6,822 bases of DNA from Ruminococcaceae bacterium UBA1448 (GCA_002329405.1 DCTE01000077.1:1-6822), one strand, 5' to 3'; shown: positions 1 through 6,190, counted from the first letter of the stretch. A program made the numbers and translations. Notes: generated from the sequence alone by a model not told the origin.

Positions 1-392
1 TATGGTGATATTATCCCATATTCACAAAAGTCTCTCAAGCCGCCGATTAGTTTTACGCTTACTTTTAAAAGAATAAAATCCGAAGGATACCGTTTTTCAC
101 CATTTGTTCTTTGATGACAATGAAACATTTCATGTACAAGCGAATATGCGAACTCTTGCATATCATCGACAGGATCCAATTCCACGTTCCAAATGGCTAT
201 ATATTCACCATTATATTCTATTGAAGTATTTCCTCTGAAACTCTCTTGATATGGTATTATTTCCCCATCCAGACAAATTTCTGCGCAATTATAGATGGCA
301 TATTTGTACTTATGAAATCCAGGAAACAGTGCGTTAAAATCAATTTGATTCAATACTCTATCCACGTCGTTATATATTTTTAACAAATTCAT
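1..392 (-). CDS. HExxH-motif putative zinc metallohydrolase, 5' part only (cut by left edge)
   Basis: An open frame runs from an ATG at 392-390 to the left edge without a stop, giving 130 residues of an incomplete protein. A purine-rich ribosome-binding site (GAGGGG, about 402-408) lies roughly 9 nt upstream, which supports this start. Residues 80-93 read EFAYSLVHEMFHCH: the HEMFH at 87-91 is a classic HExxH zinc-binding and catalytic motif on an amphipathic helix, as in gluzincin/zincin metallopeptidases. The third metal ligand would lie downstream and is outside the window. No signal peptide or membrane segment is visible, so the protein is probably cytoplasmic. The region before the motif looks like a mixed alpha/beta fold rich in Tyr, Asn and Ile, and I cannot assign it to a named family. 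GC is about 33% by hand count, far below the genes to the right, which suggests accessory or transferred DNA. The zinc-site call is fairly safe; a peptidase function is inference. Confidence 0.7.
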   Translation of the reverse strand, partial: MNLLKIYNDVDRVLNQIDFNALFPGFHKYKYAIYNCAEICLDGEIIPYQESFRGNTSIEYNGEYIAIWNVELDPVDDMQEFAYSLVHEMFHCHQRTNGEKRYPSDFILLKVSVKLIGGLRDFCEYGIISP

Positions 393-462
393 TTTCGGAA
401 TCCCCTCTTTAGCTGTTTTGCTGTTCCGTGTAGATTTAGGATATTGGAACTTTTTTAAATAT

Positions 463-476
463 AATTTACGTAAATT
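463..476. promoter_or_regulatory. 14-bp perfect palindrome, candidate operator upstream of the HExxH gene
   Basis: AATTTACGTAAATT reads identically on both strands and sits about 70 bp upstream of the ATG of the HExxH gene. On the minus strand it is followed directly by an A/T-rich stretch containing TATATT, a possible -10 element, although no good -35 is visible at the matching distance. A symmetric AT-rich site of this size at a promoter is what a dimeric helix-turn-helix repressor would bind. That role is inferred from position and symmetry only, and a chance palindrome in AT-rich DNA is possible. Confidence 0.3.
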
Positions 477-562
477 CTTGACCTTTTGTGCTCTGAGTAA
501 ATAAAAAACATCTCAACAGTTTACCAAGACTTCAAGGGTAGTGACCAAAACCTGAATGACAT

Positions 563-1162
563 TCATCGCAAATATTCCTTAATATCAGCGACAAACTGAC
601 TTCCGCATCGTGCAAGCTCTCCAAGCACTCGATCAATACCTTGTTCAGTCCTAAACCAATTCTCTTTTGTAATATTGTAACAATGAATTGGACAAACCTT
701 TATTTCAACATAAGGGAAAGCCATCTGATAAAGCATTAGGCAGCGCCTTGCGTGAAATGCTTTACAAACAATTATCGCTGATTTTATCTGTAAGCCACAA
801 TCATCAACAACTTTACGGGATAAATATGCGTTATCACGAGTATGACCCGACTGATTCTCTCCTACAATTACATCAGCAGGAACACCGTTTTTTATCAATA
901 CATCTGTAAAAAACTCGCAGTCCGTTTGATAGTCGCCGTTGTATATATCTGCCTTTGAGCGAACACCTGGCCATTTATTCAATTTAACGCTGACTCCACC
1001 GGACGTAATAATCCACTTTGCATATCCTTTTCGATATAGCTCCGCGGCATATTCAGGTTGTTCAGGGTTGGAACCGCCCGGCAGAAAGATAGCATCGACA
1101 ATTTCGGGGTTGTCAGACACAAATATGTAGTTTGAAATATCGGTTATAATACGGTTATTCAT
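563..1162 (-). CDS. YdcF/DUF218-family protein
   Basis: This 199-residue soluble protein carries the hallmarks of the DUF218 (YdcF/SanA/ElyC) fold. A first beta-strand and loop, DAIFLPGG, lies at residues 23-30; WIITSGG at 50-56; a polar segment ENQSGHTRDNA at 102-112, matching the conserved E-x-x-S-x-x-T-x-x-N-A pattern; and a Rossmann-like strand AIIVCKAFHARR at 129-140, where the family has a conserved His/Arg. Family members have been linked to envelope biogenesis, and E. coli YdcF was reported to bind S-adenosylmethionine, but no general reaction is established. Unlike SanA and ElyC, this one has no membrane anchor, so it is likely cytoplasmic. The ATG at 1162 is preceded by AAGGA at 1174-1178 with a rather long 11-nt spacer. 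It follows rlmD on the same strand after 69 bp with no clear terminator, so read-through from rlmD is possible. GC is about 41%, intermediate between its neighbours. Confidence 0.85.
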   Translation of the reverse strand: MNNRIITDISNYIFVSDNPEIVDAIFLPGGSNPEQPEYAAELYRKGYAKWIITSGGVSVKLNKWPGVRSKADIYNGDYQTDCEFFTDVLIKNGVPADVIVGENQSGHTRDNAYLSRKVVDDCGLQIKSAIIVCKAFHARRCLMLYQMAFPYVEIKVCPIHCYNITKENWFRTEQGIDRVLGELARCGSQFVADIKEYLR

Positions 1163-1231
1163 TTTTGGTTTATTCCTTATATATCAATTTTGGAGTACGC
1201 TCTTCTTAGAAAATGTATTTCACAAAAATCA

Positions 1232-2674
1232 TTACTTGGACAATAAACATACCGTCTCAACATGTCCAGTCCGGGGGAACATATCAGCCGGCCGGAATTT
1301 TACCAGGTGGTAACCGTGTTCTGCGTCGCAGAGAATTTTGGCATCACGGGCAGCGGTCGATGGGTTACAGGAGATCATTACAATTCTTGACGGTCCCATC
1401 CGGCAGATGCTATCCAAAACTGACTGGTCACAGCCCTTTCTGGGCGGGTCGATGATTACCACATCAGGACGCAGCCCTTCTTCCGCAAACTGCGCGGCGG
1501 CGGCAGCCGCATCAGCACAAATAAACCGTACCTGTTCTTCTGACAACCCATTTATACGGGCATTCTGTCGGGCACTATCAATTGCCTGGGGAACGACTTC
1601 AACGCCAATCAGTCTGCCAACTTTACCGATAGCGGTCAGGCCAATCGAACCAATTCCGCAGTACAAGTCCAGCAGTGTTTCATTTCCCCGGAAATCCGCA
1701 TAATCAAAGCCAAGCGAATAAAGCTGTTCTGTCTGGCCTGCGTTGACCTGATAAAACGCTTCCGGGGCAATTTGCAGCCGGGTTCCGAGCAGTTCATCCT
1801 CCAGAAAACACTTTCCGTACAGACAAATTGTTTCTTTGCCCATGATGACATTGGTCACATCGGGATTGATATTGAGCATAATACTGGTGATCTGCGGATG
1901 TGCCGCTGTCAGCCGCTGTATCAGCTCCTGACGGCGGGGAAAGTTCTTCTGGGTCGATACCAGGCAAACCATCAGCTCGCCTGTTCTGCGGCCGCTGCGC
2001 AGGAACAGATGCCGAAGAAATCCCTGATGCGTTTCCTCGGAATAAACCGGAATCCGCAGCCGGTCAATGCTTTGAACTAATGTCTGTACGACGGGCGCAA
2101 ACATTTCGTCCTGAATCATACACTGATCGGAAGGAATGATCCGATGGGAACGTCTCGCGTAAAATCCGGCGCAAGCCTTTCCGTTGCGGTCCACTCCAAG
2201 CGGATACTGGGCTTTGTTGCGATAGTGCAGCGGAGAGAGCCCATTGACATTACAGCCCAAAATCGGCTCCATTGTGACCGCATTTTCTCCGGTCTCTTCT
2301 TCTCCTGCAATCGAAAATCCGCCCAACCGAACAAAAGCATCCCGGACGGTCTTTTCTTTTAATCGGAGTTCTTCCTCATAAGCAATATGGCGGAAAGAAC
2401 AACCGCCGCACTGTTTATAAACCGGACAGCCGGGGTCGGTACGGGATACCGCGGGTGTAATCACCTGTTCAATAATGCCATACCCAAAATTTTTCTGCAC
2501 CTTGACGGCCTTCATACGAATTCTATCTCCAACCGCCGTCATCGGCACAAACATTGTAAAGCCGTCCACCCGGCAGACACCGTTTCCGTCCAACGTAACA
2601 TCTTCGATAATCGTTTCATAGCTGCCATTTTTATGGACCGGAATCTGCTGATCCGACTGAAATTTCTTTTTCAT
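1232..2674 (-). CDS. rlmD: 23S rRNA (uracil-C5)-methyltransferase RlmD (RumA family)
   Basis: This 480-residue enzyme transfers a methyl group from S-adenosylmethionine to C5 of uracil in 23S rRNA (U1939 in E. coli RlmD; the B. subtilis relative RlmCD modifies both U747 and U1939, so the exact target is not fixed by homology). Residues about 15-75 form a TRAM-type RNA-binding domain. Cys83, Cys89 and Cys92 (C-x5-C-x2-C) plus Cys185 match the [4Fe-4S] ligands. YRNKAQYPLG at 151-160 begins the central domain. The methyltransferase domain contains FYQVN (307-311), the SAM-binding loop LDLYCGIGS (335-343), VIIDPPRKG (406-414), the nucleophile Cys436 in SCNP, and HVET (471-474), whose Glu473 is the expected general base. 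All key residues are present, so the gene looks functional. The ATG has AGGGAG at 2680-2685, 5 nt upstream. It lies 92 bp downstream of the PBP gene on the same strand, separated by a strong hairpin. Confidence 0.96.
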   Translation of the reverse strand: MKKKFQSDQQIPVHKNGSYETIIEDVTLDGNGVCRVDGFTMFVPMTAVGDRIRMKAVKVQKNFGYGIIEQVITPAVSRTDPGCPVYKQCGGCSFRHIAYEEELRLKEKTVRDAFVRLGGFSIAGEEETGENAVTMEPILGCNVNGLSPLHYRNKAQYPLGVDRNGKACAGFYARRSHRIIPSDQCMIQDEMFAPVVQTLVQSIDRLRIPVYSEETHQGFLRHLFLRSGRRTGELMVCLVSTQKNFPRRQELIQRLTAAHPQITSIMLNINPDVTNVIMGKETICLYGKCFLEDELLGTRLQIAPEAFYQVNAGQTEQLYSLGFDYADFRGNETLLDLYCGIGSIGLTAIGKVGRLIGVEVVPQAIDSARQNARINGLSEEQVRFICADAAAAAAQFAEEGLRPDVVIIDPPRKGCDQSVLDSICRMGPSRIVMISCNPSTAARDAKILCDAEHGYHLVKFRPADMFPRTGHVETVCLLSK

Positions 2675-2699
2675 ACTGTCTCCCTACTCTATTTCAGAT

Positions 2700-2705
2700 T
2701 TTATA
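2700..2705 (-). promoter_or_regulatory. Possible -10 element for rlmD
   Basis: On the minus strand TATAAA occurs here, about 25 nt before the rlmD start and directly after the hairpin, so a transcript starting near 2693 would carry a short leader that includes the ribosome-binding site. No recognisable -35 hexamer is present 16-18 bp upstream, because that space is occupied by the hairpin arm. It is therefore a weak promoter candidate. Confidence 0.25.
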
Positions 2706-2713
2706 ACCAAGAA

Positions 2714-2752
2714 GAGCGGCTTTCAGGGAACTTACTCTCCAAAAAGCCGCTC
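2714..2752 (-). terminator. Strong hairpin between the PBP gene and rlmD (terminator or attenuator)
   Basis: A perfect 10-bp GC-rich stem is formed by GAGCGGCTTT and AAAGCCGCTC (plus-strand arms 2714-2723 and 2743-2752) around a 19-nt loop that can add a small GGA/TCC inner helix. It lies 14 bp after the PBP stop codon and 39 bp before the rlmD start. On the minus strand the stem is followed by TTCTTGGTTAT, only moderately U-rich. Termination after the PBP gene is the simplest reading. Partial termination with read-through into rlmD is also possible because the U-tract is imperfect. Confidence 0.6.
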
Positions 2753-2766
2753 AATCATTTTACCAA

Positions 2767-5139
2767 TTATCCAGGTGTCACCGGGCTGTCGGGATCTATT
2801 GCTGTATCCGGTGTTGTACCGCCAGATACCTCAAAGCTGCCGACATCTCCGTCTTCCCCACCATCGTCACCGTCATCCGAGCTGGACTGGCTATAATGTC
2901 CGGTACAATAATCAGGAAGAGCATTTGCCTTAAAGTAACCAGTTGCCGTCGAGCATCCGCTGGAAGCCAGCAAACCAGTCGTCTTGCAGTAGGTAGCCTG
3001 CACAACATTGTCGCTCGGTGTAAAGTCGATTACTTCCAGACCCTCATGCAGTTCACCCATGACATTGCCCCAGATGGTATCACAGTCATACATCTGATTG
3101 GACGGAAGGACCGCCTGGGTATCGTAACCGGTCCAAACACCTGCTACATAATAAGGCGAAAGGCCTACAAACGACATATCATAGTAGTCGGTCGTTGTAC
3201 CAGTCTTACCGACAACCGGCATATCGCCCAGCTTTGCACCGGTACCGGTACCGCTGTCAACAACTACCTTCAACAGGCGATTCATGATATAAGCGGTATC
3301 TTCCGAGAAAGCACGGGATTTCTGAGGCGAGTTGTCCAGAATCAGGTTACCGGAAGTATCCTCAATCCGTTCATATACGACCGGCTCATAATAGTAACCG
3401 CCGTTGCCAAAGGTCGCAAATGCTGCCGTCAGTTCATCCAGATGGACGCCGTAGGTCAACGAACCGACACCCAGAGGTGCCAGCGAACAGTCACGGTCAT
3501 CCAATGTGGTGAAGCCCAGCTTGTTGCGCATAAAGTCCAGACTGCGTTCAGGGGTCAGCTGCTGCAAAATCTTGACCGGGATGGTATTACGGGAGATGCG
3601 CAGTGCCTCCACAACGGTCATATTTCCACGATAATCACGTTCGTAGTTATTGGGCCAGTTATTGCCATCCTCATCCTTCATAACCGGCGAATCATTCAGT
3701 ACGGTAGACCAGTTGATAAAATCGTATTCCAGTGCCTGACCATAGCTTGCCAGCGGCTTGATCGCGGAACCGGGCGAACGGGTCGCCTGTGTCGCGCGGT
3801 TGAAAGACAGGGTATTGGTCTTTTCGCCTTTACCGCCGACCAGCGCGAGGATGTGCCCGTCATAATCCATAATGACCATCGCCGCTTCGGGCGTTTCGCC
3901 GTTTTCGTTCGGCGACAGCTGAGAAGAAGAGAAGGTACGCCAGTCGCAGAATTTTTCTTCCAGATAATCCTGCATGTCCATATCGACACAGGTATAAATC
4001 CGGTAGCCGCCGCTTCTGAGCTGGTTGTCTGCATACTCTTCGGTCCATTCATTTTCTTCCATCAGGTCGGCAATGACGTCCCGGATAACCGTGTCAATAT
4101 AGTAAGAGGAAACACCGCTGGACAGTGTCTGGACATCATCCGATTGGGAAACCTCCTCGTCAATCGTAATCCGGTTTGCCAGAAGTTCGTCATGCTGCTG
4201 TTGTGTGATATACGGCTTGGTATCCTCATCACCATAGAGCATGAAGTCAACCATCTCAATGTATTCCTCTTCCGTTTGTCCAACCGTGACGACAGGGGTC
4301 GCGAGATATTCTTCCAGTTCTGCCTCAGTGATATATCCTTCCTGATACATCATCGGAAGAACGTAGTTATTGCGCCGGACATAGTTGTCGATCGGATTGA
4401 GATCAGGCCGCAGCCGGTTGGGCGAACGGGTCGTCGCTGCCAACGATGCCGCCTGCGGAATTGTCAGTTCCCAGACGTGACATCCGAAATAATTCTGGGA
4501 AGCCGCTTCAATTCCGTAGTTCCTGCCGCCCAGTAGGATGATATTCAAATAAGATTCCAGTATCTCATCCTTTGAATAATCCCGCTCCAATTGCAGCGCA
4601 CGGAAAATCTCCCGCAGCTTACGCACCGGCGTGACCACGTCATCATTGGTGACGTTTTTGATCAGCTGCTGGGTGATGGTCGAACCGCCGCCCTGGTCCA
4701 GGCTGGCGTTCAGAATAGAGGAAATCGTGACCTTGGCGGTACGGATCCAGTCAACGCCTTCGTGATCATAAAAACGTTTATCCTCTGTTGCGACAAACGC
4801 ATACTGGACATCCTTAGGGATATCCTCAATAGATACCTCAATACGGTTTTCATCCCCCGACATGCGGTAGATTTCTTCCCAGCCGCCTTCGTCATTCTGG
4901 GCATAAAACATCGTTGTGAAACTCAGACTGATATCATCCAGGCTGACCGAGTTGTCATTATCCATAAAGTTCATGACATAAATCATCATCGCAGTGATTA
5001 CGATGCAGCCGGTTATGACACCAATCAGGAACAACGTGACCAGTGTCTTAATGGCGATGCCGACCGTCCGTCCTATAACCCGGACGCCGATAGAGGTACC
5101 CCGTTCAACCTTGTTCCTCTTTTTGCTTTTTCTTGCCAA
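2767..5139 (-). CDS. Class A penicillin-binding protein 1A (bifunctional glycosyltransferase/transpeptidase)
   Basis: This 790-residue membrane enzyme (ponA/mrcA type) polymerises lipid II into glycan strands and cross-links them on the outer face of the membrane. A Lys/Arg-rich cytoplasmic tail precedes one membrane anchor at about residues 28-59. The GT51 glycosyltransferase domain shows EDKRFYDHEG (119-128, catalytic Glu119), GGSTITQQ (151-158), RKLREIF with the second Glu177, and the NYGIEAASQNYFG region near 207-219. The transpeptidase domain has SAIK (458-461, nucleophile Ser458), SRN (516-518) and KTGT (645-648), so both activities look intact. The C-terminus has cysteines at 718, 729 and 745, then a disordered Ser/Asp/Gly/Pro tail of about 40 residues. 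The start is a TTG at 5139-5137 with an excellent AAAGGAGG at 5148-5155, 8 nt upstream. The frame stays open for 58 more codons, up to a TTG at 5313, but that codon lies inside the promoter and cannot be the start of this transcript. Transcription is divergent from the BofC-like gene. Confidence 0.95.
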   Translation of the reverse strand: MARKSKKRNKVERGTSIGVRVIGRTVGIAIKTLVTLFLIGVITGCIVITAMMIYVMNFMDNDNSVSLDDISLSFTTMFYAQNDEGGWEEIYRMSGDENRIEVSIEDIPKDVQYAFVATEDKRFYDHEGVDWIRTAKVTISSILNASLDQGGGSTITQQLIKNVTNDDVVTPVRKLREIFRALQLERDYSKDEILESYLNIILLGGRNYGIEAASQNYFGCHVWELTIPQAASLAATTRSPNRLRPDLNPIDNYVRRNNYVLPMMYQEGYITEAELEEYLATPVVTVGQTEEEYIEMVDFMLYGDEDTKPYITQQQHDELLANRITIDEEVSQSDDVQTLSSGVSSYYIDTVIRDVIADLMEENEWTEEYADNQLRSGGYRIYTCVDMDMQDYLEEKFCDWRTFSSSQLSPNENGETPEAAMVIMDYDGHILALVGGKGEKTNTLSFNRATQATRSPGSAIKPLASYGQALEYDFINWSTVLNDSPVMKDEDGNNWPNNYERDYRGNMTVVEALRISRNTIPVKILQQLTPERSLDFMRNKLGFTTLDDRDCSLAPLGVGSLTYGVHLDELTAAFATFGNGGYYYEPVVYERIEDTSGNLILDNSPQKSRAFSEDTAYIMNRLLKVVVDSGTGTGAKLGDMPVVGKTGTTTDYYDMSFVGLSPYYVAGVWTGYDTQAVLPSNQMYDCDTIWGNVMGELHEGLEVIDFTPSDNVVQATYCKTTGLLASSGCSTATGYFKANALPDYCTGHYSQSSSDDGDDGGEDGDVGSFEVSGGTTPDTAIDPDSPVTPG

Positions 5140-5292
5140 GTAGATGGCCTCCTTTGTGCTCAGGGATTGTCTTTGAGCAGTTACCAATCGCAGACATTTT
5201 TTGTGCTGATACCGACATGACAAACAACGCCGCCATGTGGCACAAAATCGGTGCCGAGACCGCAGAATACGGGACAAATCAACCGTACACTT
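5140..5292 (-). promoter_or_regulatory. Long 5' leader of the PBP gene with a GC-rich hairpin
   Basis: If transcription starts about 7 nt after the -10 at 5300-5305, the PBP mRNA carries roughly 150 untranslated nt. The leader contains a compact hairpin, GGCAC-loop-GTGCC (minus strand, roughly 5238-5254), and a direct repeat AGCACAAA whose second copy runs straight into the Shine-Dalgarno AAAGGAGG. I do not recognise a known riboswitch or T-box in it. The length leaves room for post-transcriptional control, but that is inference. Confidence 0.4.
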
Positions 5293-5299
5293 AAATCTT

Positions 5300-5328
5300 A
5301 TTATAGCACACAAGGTCGTAAATTGTAA
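5300..5328 (-). promoter_or_regulatory. Sigma-A-type promoter of the PBP gene
   Basis: On the minus strand a perfect TATAAT (-10, 5300-5305) is preceded by a 17-bp spacer and TTACAA (5323-5328). Shifting by one base gives GTTACA with an 18-bp spacer, a somewhat better match to TTGACA. This is the best housekeeping promoter in the window. It fixes the transcription start near 5292 and rules out the upstream in-frame TTG at 5313 as the PBP start. Confidence 0.75.
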
Positions 5329-5371
5329 CCCCTAAATGAAAACGAATCGTAACTGAAATCTGAATGAGTTT

Positions 5372-5401
5372 TTGTTTTGTCCCTACACAAAGCTGTATAA
5401 A
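5372..5401 (+). promoter_or_regulatory. Sigma-A-type promoter of the BofC-like gene
   Basis: On the plus strand TTGTTT (5372-5377) and TATAAA (5396-5401) are separated by 18 bp, predicting a start near 5408 and a leader of about 48 nt before the ATG at 5456. The match to consensus is moderate. I looked for a forespore sigma-G pattern because of the BofC-like domain; GAATG occurs at 5362-5366, but no matching -10 follows at the right distance. Confidence 0.5.
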
Positions 5402-5455
5402 CCCCATCGGATGGTCAACACTACTGGCAGAGAAATAAAAAAGGAGTCGTTTACC

Positions 5456-6046
5456 ATGTCAAAAACTTTCAGTACCGACCAGCAGCCAGATTGTACACAG
5501 TCAGATCTCTGCCAACTTAAACAGGATATCCTGGAATGTGCCCGCCGGGACGGGTTCCAGAAAGAAACCGACGCCCTTTTGCGCATGCTGGAAAAACCCC
5601 ATCAGGAAACAGAGGTCGATCTGATCCTGCGGGAAATCAATACGCCGCAGCCTTCACAGGAAGAAACGCCGCCCCCGACCCGGGATGGGGAGCAGGCCGT
5701 CTCTTCCGGCAGGCCATCGGGCCATCTTGCGATAGCAGTTATGTTGTTTGTTTTTTCTGTTTTGCTGATATCATCGGCTGTTGTGATCAGCCTGGGAACC
5801 GGCGGAAAAGAGAATCAAACCATTCCCTCCGAACCAGCGTCACTGTGTGATACTGGCTCGGAAGGGGGATATATGCTGGGAATAGACGGGGAAACATTGG
5901 CCGTATATTATAACGGTGTCTTACAGCGCTCAATTGCCTATCCGGTCAATCAGCTGTCTGAATATGACCGGGAACTGCTTGTCGCCGGTATCCCACTGTC
6001 TGACGAAAATGCCCTTCGTCAGGCGATTGAAGACTACACCTCCTGA
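5456..6046 (+). CDS. Single-pass membrane protein with a BofC-like C-terminal domain
   Basis: This 196-residue protein starts at the ATG at 5456, which has AAGGAG at 5441-5446 with a 9-nt spacer; a longer in-frame TTG at 5372 falls inside the promoter. Residues 1-62 are hydrophilic and helical, with regularly spaced Leu and acidic residues. Residues 63-88 are a Pro/Gln/Ser linker, about 89-112 is one membrane segment, and about 113-136 is a short Ser/Thr/Gly spacer. Residues 137-196 form a small domain: GYMLGIDGETLAVYYNG, then a Pro-Val-Asn-x-Leu-x-x-x-Asp-Arg-x-Leu-Leu-x-x-Gly-Ile-Pro stretch, ending in IEDYTS. This matches the layout of the BofC C-terminal domain, known in B. subtilis as part of the regulator of the SpoIVB protease in the sigma-K checkpoint. 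The N-terminal half is unlike BofC and lacks its signal peptide. The domain call rests on recalled family patterns, and the function is not established. Confidence 0.65.
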   Translation: MSKTFSTDQQPDCTQSDLCQLKQDILECARRDGFQKETDALLRMLEKPHQETEVDLILREINTPQPSQEETPPPTRDGEQAVSSGRPSGHLAIAVMLFVFSVLLISSAVVISLGTGGKENQTIPSEPASLCDTGSEGGYMLGIDGETLAVYYNGVLQRSIAYPVNQLSEYDRELLVAGIPLSDENALRQAIEDYTS

Positions 6047-6066
6047 ATCAAAATGATTTTTTGATT
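6046..6066 (+). terminator. AT-rich hairpin with T-run right after the BofC-like gene
   Basis: AATCAAAA and TTTTGATT form an 8-bp perfect stem around a 5-nt loop, starting at the last base of the stop codon; a run of six T spans the loop and second arm. The stem has only one G-C pair in each arm, so it is a weak terminator at best. Confidence 0.35.
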
Positions 6067-6091
6067 GTCTGCCAACCTCCTTTCTGCTGTA

Positions 6092-6178
6092 CTGCGGCAC
6101 CGTCCGTCGGGAACCGTCCGGACGCAGACAGCCTGCAATGGGCAGGATCTCCCCCAACAAAAAACTACAGGTCCTGCC
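6092..6178. other. GC-rich inverted-repeat cluster between convergent genes
   Basis: The 144-bp gap between two converging genes holds several structured elements: CGTCCG at 6101-6106 pairing with CGGACG at 6119-6124 (the second arm is part of a 10-bp palindrome at 6115-6124); an outer CTGCG/CGCAG pair at 6092-6096 and 6123-6127 that competes with it; and GGCAGGA at 6141-6147 pairing with TCCTGCC at 6172-6178. The last could stop minus-strand transcripts from the gene on the right, but lacks a T-run on that side. No coding frame with a ribosome-binding site is visible. Confidence 0.45.
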
Positions 6179-6190
6179 GAATCCATATGA

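Noticed and set aside
481..530. Possible terminator after the YdcF-like gene
   Set aside because: The minus strand has a run of six T, but the preceding stem is only four or five A/T-rich pairs with a large loop, too weak to call.
688..1130. Two short plus-strand frames opposite the YdcF-like gene
   Set aside because: They are antisense to a gene with clear family motifs and have no ribosome-binding sites.
2896..4536. A 546-codon open frame on the plus strand opposite the PBP gene
   Set aside because: It lies in the register where stops would require TTA, CTA or TCA codons in the PBP gene, and those are rare there. It has no ribosome-binding site, and its composition is His/Arg/Ile-rich without any domain. 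The PBP on the other strand has every catalytic motif, so this is a shadow frame.
4591..5220. A 209-codon plus-strand frame opposite the N-terminal part of the PBP gene
   Set aside because: It is a second antisense shadow of the same gene, with no ribosome-binding site and no recognisable domain.
5105..5236. A 43-codon frame in the PBP leader (ATG at 5236) that overlaps the PBP start in another frame
   Set aside because: There is no ribosome-binding site before the ATG, and the sequence has no leader-peptide character such as runs of one residue. It is probably chance.
5362..5390. Sigma-G-like promoter for the BofC-like gene
   Set aside because: A GAATG element is present, but no CAnnnTA-type -10 follows at 17-18 bp, while a better housekeeping-type pair is nearby.
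6070..6085. AGAAAGGAGG on the minus strand in the convergent spacer, resembling a Shine-Dalgarno site
   Set aside because: No start codon with a continuing frame lies at a suitable distance downstream, and the position runs into the 3' end of the oppositely oriented gene.
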